Source: Ceratothoa steindachneri
Taxonomy: Eukaryota; Arthropoda; Malacostraca; Isopoda; Cymothoidae
DNA: 64,000 nucleotides
Assembly: GCA_963969495.1 (NCBI GenBank)
Contig: OZ018321.1
Coordinates: 136,215,315-136,279,314 of the forward strand
Reading direction: 5' to 3'
Under the pieces are notes generated by a model, which was not told the DNA's origin, did not search any database, and saw only the letters and a list, made by a program, of their open reading frames with translations. Shown piece after piece: positions 57,116 to 64,000 of this stretch. Within the stretch, counting starts at the first letter, position 1, and every line of letters starts with the position of its first letter. A program made the position numbers and the translations under genes.

Positions 57116-57307
57116 GGAGAGAGCCTTGGGACTTGGCGTCGGAAAGGCTCGAACCTTTGGCACTCAAGGAATATTGTCCTCCTTCTGGACAAGTGATGGT
57201 GAATCTCGAGGTCGAGGTCCCTTGGCGCACAAAGGCAGAGAGGGTCGTGGTGATGTTTCGCGACGAAAATCTGGATCTCCAATCTCATCTTAGTGGTAAA
57301 GTTTCCA

Positions 57308-57316
57308 TATAAATAG
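57308..57316 (+). promoter_or_regulatory. TATA-box-like site downstream of the GC-rich array
   Basis: TATAAATAG in a GC-rich setting (56480-57570), about 190 bp after the tandem array. The arrangement (upstream repeats, TATA, GC-rich leader) would fit a long terminal repeat or a promoter, but neither a TG...CA boundary nor a primer-binding site is clear. Speculative. Confidence 0.25.
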
Positions 57317-57599
57317 CCAGGACATCTCCTTGGCGTGGGGGAAAATGGAGTGGAAGCTTGGAGGGAACGCACAGCCGGGCCGGAAACAATGCCTTATCTG
57401 TTCATAAGCCTAACTCGATCTGGCGAGGTCGGCGTATGGGGGCGAACGGGGGGACGATAACCTCCTTGTTTAAACATTGGCATCCGGTAGCTGAGATAAG
57501 ACTCCAAGCCTCGAATCGAAGATGCACGTGGGCAGCATCGTGGTTTTTAATAATATGGGATAGGAGTTGAAATTAACTTGTTCTATCACAGACATAATT

Positions 57600-58654
57600 C
57601 ACCAATTTCTGAAAGAAATAAAGGCAACGTTTAAAGGATATTTTACGCAATTTAACGATGAATTTACTCATTAATTTTATGCAGAGGAAAGTAATGGGGC
57701 TTGATTTAGAAAGGAGTTATTTATCATAGCCTGTTTTAATCGTTTGACTATTGTACGGTCCAGGAAAAATGGTGGTGTACATAATGATGTAAGAGGATAT
57801 AATTTAAGGAAATTCAAGTATAATAAAAAAACCTAGGAAAATATTAGGTTAGCAAAAAATTTAGTGTTTTACAAAACAGAAATGCCTCTTAGAGTTGTTT
57901 ACATTGTTTAAATTGTCCTGCAAGTTGTTTGAGGATAACTGAAATAAAGTGGTCCTTATTTATGAAGTAGAAATGGCTAGGACTTTCATTTTATCGGTTC
58001 ATAGTCCCTTTTAGAACCCTTCAAGTAGTACTGGCTGCAAGTGAGATACACTTAAGCTATATAATGATTTTTGAGTACAAGAAAGGAAATAATGCCACAT
58101 CATCAGTTAAAATCATTACAAAAGTATATGAAAGGCTGGTAAATATTTTTAAATACCATCGTCGATTAAGAAAATCCATTCAGGTGATTTCACACTAAAC
58201 TTATGAGGATAGAAAACATACTGCAATTTATTTCTATGCTTTTAAGAACTTTGCTAAATCTATTCTCCTGCAGGACACATTGCATAGGAAAAATATTGAA
58301 TTTCCCGGATGAAACAGTCCGCATATATTTTATAAATATAAGAAAACAACAAAAGTCGTATTTGGATTCCACATGACCCCTGCTACATGAGAACGATTGC
58401 AACGTGAATATTTTTTATTTCTATTTGCTCAAAATGGCTTTGAACTATTTCTGGATAGATTTGTTACACAGGCGATGAAAAGTGGTTTCTCTACTGTAGT
58501 ATTAATTTGAAACCAATTACTATCGCCTTTAAGATCCCATTCCTTTCCTAAACGTGGTCTCTAAAACCTGAAAACGATGGTTGTCATATGATGAGATGTT
58601 AAAGGAGTTATTCTATATGAAATCATCAATAAAAAAGAAACAGTTACAACAGAG
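57600..58654. other. AT-rich interval, no gene recognised
   Basis: Nothing identifiable. The longest frame (70 residues, minus, 58190-58402) matches nothing known. Confidence 0.35.
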
Positions 58655-59215
58655 CTAAATGTTAAACAATTACAAAGTCTAAATGTTCAACAATTGCAAA
58701 GTTTACATGTTCACCAATTGCAACGTTTTACTGTTCAATAATTGCAATGCTTAAGTATCCAAACAGTGCAACGTTTAAATGAGCAATGATTGCAACGTTT
58801 AAATGTTAAAAAATTACAATGTTCAATTATTCAACAATTGCAAAGTCTAAGTGTTCAACAATTGCAACGTTTACATGTTCAACAATTGCAAAGTCTAAGT
58901 GTTCAACAATGGCAATGTTTACATGGTCAACAATTGCAACATTTAAGTGTCCAACGATTACAACGTTAAATGTTTAAAAATTGCAACGTTTTACTGTTCA
59001 ATAATTGAAATGTTTAAGCGTCCAAATAGTGCAACGTTTAAATAAACAATAATTTTAACGTTTAAATGTTAAAAAATTACAACGTTTAAATATTCAGCAA
59101 TTTCAACGTTTACATGTTCAACAATTGCAACGTTCAAGTGTTCAACAATTGTAACGTTTAAATATCCAACAAATGCAACGTTTAAATGTTCAACAATTGC
59201 AACGTTTAAATAAAG
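58655..59215 (+). repeat. 24-bp minisatellite (TTCAACAATTGCAACGTTTA type)
   Basis: About 23 units of 24 bp, AAATGTTCAACAATTGCAACGTTT. The minus strand reads an eight-residue HLNVAIVE repeat across the best units. A longer ~310-bp periodicity is visible: TTTTACTGTTCAATAATTG recurs at 58726 and 58991. Confidence 0.93.
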
Positions 59216-59679
59216 TTCATGAACACAAATGTCCTTCACCGATCTACCAAAATGATGTCTTGGTTCGTTCTTCATGGCGATGCACGTCCATAAGTGACAC
59301 GTTTGATCCAATAAAAAAAATGTTTAAGTTGGAGAATTTCTTCCTCATCTTTGATTTTCACCCAACCTTGTACTATGTGATTGCCATTTATTTAAGTCAT
59401 TACCACATGGTCTAGAAGGCAAGCTTTACTCTAATAAGAAGGTGAAAATTGATAACATATCATCTATTTTATCAAAACTTACTATATATTTGAAAAAAGG
59501 TATCCATTGCTTAGGTAAACAATAATAAGGCATTGTCAATAATTATGAAAACTATCATGTTGGAACCAAAGTAATTTCCGATTTTAGGGTATATATTAAA
59601 AATCAAAATGACTTTGGAAATATTTAACATAAAAATAAACTTCATTGCTTTCTAGACCCTCATTTCATCTGTCAACTAA

Positions 59680-60540
59680 CTTAAAAATGACACCCTTCTA
59701 AAATTCTTTAGGTTTGATGCAAAATATGAATCCAGGAACTGTGTGAGGACAGCATTATATGGATTGAAGATGACATACTTCTGTTGACAAAGATAGGTCG
59801 CTTGTAGCCCAAAGCGGCCTTCAAACGACGAAGTTGATTCCAGTAGAAATTATCATTGCTTTATTGTTATCTAACATCTATAGTCAATTCCTTTAATATC
59901 CCATGAAACACTCAACATGATCTTTTTTGGAGGATTACCTCTTATCGGTTGTTGACAACAACTGCTTCCTCGACTGATCCACAAACGACTGCATTTAACG
60001 TTATGATATAGGATCTTCTTATCATCACCAGTAACAAGCCAATCCAAAAATGATGCCTGAAAGTGTTATGAAAGAAATTGCTCACAGCAAGCAACAGGAT
60101 GCTGCAGATTCACCATGGACAGTTGTGCGAGCCCCATTTTTCCAATTAATAGAACCTTTCCAATCCTTTTCAGCTGGCGTAAGACAGGGGTAGGGCTTAC
60201 GTTAAATTGTTTTGTCATTCCTTAAGAGTTATCGGAGGATTCGCTGTGACCAGAGCTTCTAACTCTCCGGATTTAAGTTCTTTTGGAACGTCTTTTAGAC
60301 TGAATTCCACAATTCGGAAAAGAAAAAACCACCTCCTGCAACTTCTTTCATTTAGTGCATCATCCCTATAAGTGCTATGAATGCAATTGGCTGCTGTACT
60401 TTCTTTGACACCTTTATGAAACTCATAGAATATAACATTTCTAATAGAATCCTTAGATTGAGATGAAATAGTAGTAAAAACCCGAAGGTATGAATAATAG
60501 AGCGAACAAGAGCGAATGAGAAAATTATTCACTGTAGGGA
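59680..60540 (-). pseudogene. Mariner transposase (SETMAR-like), decayed
   Basis: The open frame 60215-60532 (minus) contains IRNVIFYEFHKGVKESTAAN and RSCRRWFFLFRIVEFSLKDV, the first helix-turn-helix and following segment of a mariner transposase. Further down the minus strand come WLVTGDDKKILYHNVKCSRLW (first catalytic Asp, near 60040) and PPKKIMLSVSWDIKGI near 59930-59880. NQLRRLKAALGYKRPIFVNR follows near 59840-59780. The part with the second and third catalytic residues is not legible. It is distinct from the copy at 12 kb but of the same general group. Confidence 0.82.
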
Positions 60541-61128
60541 AGCAGAACTGGAATTTGCATGATGTATCTTTGAACCTAGTTCGTATTCCTTAGTGTATGC
60601 CATCACTAGCCTCATCGATTCTCTCCTGAGAGTAAAAAGGATATTTATAATTTACTTGCGAAGAACTTTGCCTACAAAGTCAGATTCTTATCTCATTTTT
60701 CTTTAAATACGGCAAAGTCTGCCTCTCTGAATAGTTAATCAACACGTTGAAATCTCATGAAGCAATAATATAAAATAATTAAGTGATCAAACATCCTAAT
60801 CAGAATACTTATATGGCCAGTACTATCAAGAATTCTCAGTTCTTAAAATCTAAAACCATTTTAAATGGTTTCAGAGGAATAAAATGAGATCGCATTTGCT
60901 TTCACATCCGATCAACCTCAGAATGTTCCTGGAATGGGCAATAATACCGAGACGCCATCTATATTATTTGTCGCTATCTTTCCTTTAGATGCCAAAATGT
61001 CTCGGTAACGATGGTCCCAATAAACTGACAGATGAAGAATAACGTTGGTTCCATGTGGTCTATGTGAAGTTTAGATGGAATTTTAAATCTCTTCTATAAG
61101 TCAACCGTAGTCGGAGGAGAAGTTCTAT
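60541..61128. other. AT-rich interval, no gene recognised
   Basis: No feature that I can support. Confidence 0.35.
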
Positions 61129-61323
61129 GTGCCTTTATATGATTCCAGATATTTTTCAGATTTAGATTCTTCGACAGTTCCATTACTTCCTTTCTTCGTT
61201 TATTCTCTGATAGCTTTATTCATGAATTTCAAAAAACTGATCATCCAAGATGCTAATAGTAAGTTACACTGGTCTGAATTTCTTGTAGACTTGAAAGAAC
61301 TTCCACAGCTTGTTATTGTATGA
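61129..61323 (+). CDS. Small unassigned open frame followed by AATAAA and a hairpin
   Basis: 64 residues with a hydrophobic stretch (VPLLPFFVYSLIALFMNF) and an ordinary-looking C-terminus (SKLHWSEFLVDLKELPQL). The stop is followed at once by AATAAA (61327-61332) and a 12-bp hairpin. I do not recognise it. It could be the last exon of a gene, a transposon scrap, or chance. Confidence 0.25.
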   Translation: MPLYDSRYFSDLDSSTVPLLPFFVYSLIALFMNFKKLIIQDANSKLHWSEFLVDLKELPQLVIV

Positions 61324-61336
61324 CTCAATAAAGTGC

Positions 61337-61365
61337 CAAAGCCCTTAATTTTTTTAAGGGCTTTG
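61337..61365. repeat. Perfect 12-bp hairpin with a T5 loop
   Basis: CAAAGCCCTTAA, TTTTT, TTAAGGGCTTTG. Its sequence does not match the histone mRNA stem-loop. Confidence 0.9.
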
Positions 61366-61889
61366 TGGATCTTATAACCTGAATTTGATAAAAGCACATA
61401 AGCCCTCTTTTGTGATATCAGTTTTAAACTGTGAAATGGCCCTTAGAAAAGAAAAATTCTAGATATTGTGAACATCAAATATCCATTTGTGTGTAGCAAT
61501 GGCCACTCCTAGAATAGTCCCTTAGGAAAATAAATAGATAAATAGTAAATAATGAAACAAAAGTGCATCTAACAAGATTCCTGGAAGGCATCCTAACAAG
61601 GAACATTCGGTTCTTACATCCATGTTTGGGTCCTTTTAGCTGATTACTCCATCCCTGAGCTTTTCAATTACTCTTAATTAACTATGGCTCACAGAAACGC
61701 TCAGATAATTTTATTTGTAAAAATAATAAAATAATCAAAAACCAAGGAGAGAATCTCAAAATTAATGTTTTTGAGAAGAGATTTATAAATGGATCAAGCT
61801 ACTAATCAAAATAAAAGAAAACTGGACGATCATTTCGGTTACCTGACACAAAAGTTTCACATCGATTAAATGACCTTTGTCCTACAATT

Positions 61890-62172
61890 TTAATTGACTA
61901 CCTTAACGGGAGTGCAACCGGTCGATGAGTTTGTTAGATTTTCCCGTTGAAAATGGTTAGGTCATGTTTATAGAAAACAGGAATACACCAGAGTTGGTGG
62001 CCCCTGGTAGAAGAGGTAAATATAGGCCTATGGAGACTTGGATAAGGGCTATGAGGTGGGAAGCAGGAGAGGATTGTTGGGAAGATCTTGACGTATTAGC
62101 TAAAGATAGAGCGTGGTGGCGTGAGTTCATTGAGGCCCTATGCATCCCCGTGGGTGCCACAGGAAATGATTG
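61890..62172 (+). pseudogene. C-terminal tail of a LINE endonuclease/reverse transcriptase
   Basis: KWLGHVYRKQ (near 61950) followed, after a frameshift, by APGRRGKYRPMETWIRAMRW and LDVLAKDRAWWREFIEAL (to about 62142). The pattern WLGHV...GRR...RPxxxW...LAxDRxxWRxxxxA is the end of the RT protein in RTE/CR1-type LINEs and the endonuclease-RTs of many animals. Only the last ~80 residues remain, a typical 5' truncation. Confidence 0.75.
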
Positions 62173-62224
62173 ATTGACCTTAATTATCCCGTTATGCTTC
62201 TATCAAGTGAATGCGCAAGGCATG

Positions 62225-62875
62225 ATTTGGTAACATTTTATTCCTCGTCATCATCTTTGATTTTGCTAGTTCCCTTTCTTCCTATTATTAATATTATGCT
62301 TCATCTGTCAGCTATTGATTATTTTTTATCTGCCAGCTTTTTATTATTCTTCATCTGCCAATATTTTATTATTCATCATCTGCCATTTTTTATTATTCTA
62401 TATGTCACTTATTTAATATTCTTCATTGACCAGCTTTTTTTATTCATCATCTGACAACTTTTATTATTCAACATCAGCCAGCATTTTATTTTTCTTCATC
62501 GGCCATTTTTTTTTTTCATCTTTCAACATTTTCTTATTATTCATCTGCCAGCTTTTTAGTATTATTTATCTACCCGCATTTTAGTATTCTTCATTTTACA
62601 TATTTTATTTTATTCTTCATCTGTCAGTATTTTATTATTCATCAGCTACCAGCTTTTTATCATCATGATCTGCTATTTTTTTATTATTCTTCTTCTGCCA
62701 CTTTTTTATTGTTCATCATCTGCCAGTTTTAGATTATGATTTATCTGTCACTCATTTGTTATTCTTCATCTGACAGTTTATTATAATGCTTCATCTGTCT
62801 CCTATTTATTTTTCTTCATTGGCCATTTTTTTTATTCTTTATCTGCCAGGTTTTATTTTTTCCCTTCATCTCTTG
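62225..62875 (+). repeat. ~26-bp T-rich minisatellite (TTATTATTCTTCATCTGCCA type)
   Basis: About 22-25 units of CTTCATCTGCCAGCTTTTTA + TTATT with length variation. It starts about 50 bp after the LINE tail and may have grown from its 3' end. Confidence 0.92.
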
Positions 62876-64000
62876 TACATTCAGTCATGGATCTCTGCTT
62901 CCCTATGGAATTGCGCCTCAGTTACTGGGTAGACGGAAAGAATAGAAATTGTGCGGTCGTGTTATTCCTTACTGTTACGTGCCTCCTATTCCATTTGATC
63001 TATGTACCTCACAAATTTTACTTCTTCTTAACATCACTTTATTTCCGAAGTTTTTTTCATCCAATCTTTGTGCTAAGGATGCCTTTGAAGGTATCGCGAA
63101 GTAGTGAAGTTACACGAAATAACCTACCCCTGCAAAGAAGCGCACTTGCTGCAAAGCTTGAAATCTATTGAAGAGGTTGAAGATTAGATGGAAGTTTGTT
63201 ATCCAGAGAGAAGGAAGTTCCACTATTTAGAAATTCACGAAAGCATAAATAGAATTTCAAAGCTGTTGTGGTCAAAGTGGGAAGGAATGGGGCTAAGATT
63301 ACGGAAAAAGCAGAATGAACATTTATAAAATATCAGTAATATGAGTTTTGAGAGATAACTCCATATCAAGGGCCCCGCCCAAATTTTTACTGTAGCTGAA
63401 AATGAACGGTGAGAGACGACAATGTTAAGACGAAATACTATAGTTTTGCAGCAGGTCACATTCATAAAAGTGGATACCATTATACCTTTGCTATGTTATG
63501 ATTGATTTTCAGAAAATTCCCTAAACGAGGCTGTAGAAAAGTAGAAATAGATTTTAATCAGCATATAAATTAAATGATCGACCAAGAAGACGCTTGAACA
63601 AGGTGTGGAGCTTGCTATATGTATTTCATGCAATGATACAGTGGGTGTGAGCTTCACAAGCCTAGTAAAGAAAAGCAGTTCAAGAGTAGGTAACAATGAA
63701 GTGCCCTACCATTCTTGTTGCTGCCCATGCACCACGATCTCAAACAGCACCTCTTCATCTCTCACATTCATAGATGTGGCTGTGAACCACGGAGTAAGTT
63801 GTAGTCAAGTGGAGTTAGGGAGAAGATGGAGGTCGGGGCAAAAGGAGTGGATCCGGAAAAAAGAGTTAAGGGCCACGTTTAAGTCCGTAGAGCTGATGGA
63901 AAATAGTTCTCTTATCTTCTAATAAGGGAGGATACTTGCTTTATCTTATCTTCTTGGTTTATTAAACAGAACTACCGATGATAAAGAAGGCTTAGTGTCA
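62876..64000. other. Interval with unassigned open frames
   Basis: 62887-63171 (+, 94 residues) and 63605-63922 (+, 105 residues) are open but resemble no family I can name. The end of the first (PLQRSALAAKLEIY) faintly recalls the start of pogo/jerky-type DNA-binding domains, too weakly to call. Confidence 0.3.

Noticed and set aside
56601..57372. Open frames of up to 204 residues on both strands in the poly-G array
   Set aside because: They follow from a GC-rich tandem repeat; frame changes with poly-G length, and neither strand gives a recognisable protein.
61337..61365. Histone 3' stem-loop
   Set aside because: Stem and loop sequence and size do not match the histone consensus, and the upstream frame is not a histone.
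63060..63175. Possible pogo/jerky-type DNA-binding start
   Set aside because: Similarity limited to a few residues (SALAAKLEIY) with stops immediately after; no catalytic domain follows.

Overview
The window looks like a repeat-dominated stretch of an animal nuclear genome, most likely an arthropod. Supporting signs are high AT content, long (AT)n, (CT)n and (GAT)n microsatellites, interstitial TTAGG-like pentamers (the arthropod telomere unit), and broken copies of animal transposable elements. I see no host gene, rRNA or tRNA gene that I can name with confidence, and nothing prokaryotic or CRISPR-like. I cannot assign a genus. A crustacean or chelicerate would fit, but that is inference.

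Layout. 0-2.9 kb: an AT-rich satellite fragment and a 430-bp fold-back. 2.9-9.2 kb: one large, GC-richer minus-strand non-LTR retrotransposon with RNase H, two ORFs and many lesions. 9.2-14.9 kb: pentamer repeats, a 1.25-kb satellite, and a dead mariner. 15-22 kb: a LINE reverse-transcriptase relic, a mariner with visible terminal inverted repeats, a Penelope-like element (PLE) 3' end, a mariner fragment, and an internally deleted mariner. 22.2-26.9 kb and 34.6-38.9 kb: two diverged plus-strand copies of one LINE type (zinc-knuckle ORF1; endonuclease plus reverse transcriptase ORF2). 27.2-34.5 kb: a second PLE 3' end with a GIY-YIG domain, more PLE termini, a 45-bp minisatellite in two opposite-facing arrays, and two other minisatellites. 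39-43 kb: microsatellites, another PLE terminus, a hAT-type MITE, a perfect hairpin and a 34-bp array. 44.8-46.3 kb: a Tc1 transposase pseudogene split by a SINE-like insertion. 47.7-48.2 kb: SINE-like modules with an (AT)n tail. 49.4-50.6 kb: a decayed member of an uncharacterised multicopy invertebrate protein family. 52-59 kb: six further tandem arrays, two of them with a nucleosome-like period near 165 bp. 59.5-62.9 kb: another dead mariner, a LINE tail and a 26-bp array.

No coding sequence here looks functional. The most notable structure is a recurring association. PLE 3' termini from at least two families, in both orientations, directly abut (AT)n tracts. They carry a shared motif: a TTGATA core, then one base, a stem-loop, then GAAA. 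This resembles, but does not match, a hammerhead ribozyme core. Other items worth checking are the two opposite-facing 45-bp arrays, the 28-bp perfect hairpin, the ATGGTGA overlap between the two ORFs of the 6-kb retrotransposon, and the two adjacent ~165-bp satellites framed by direct repeats.
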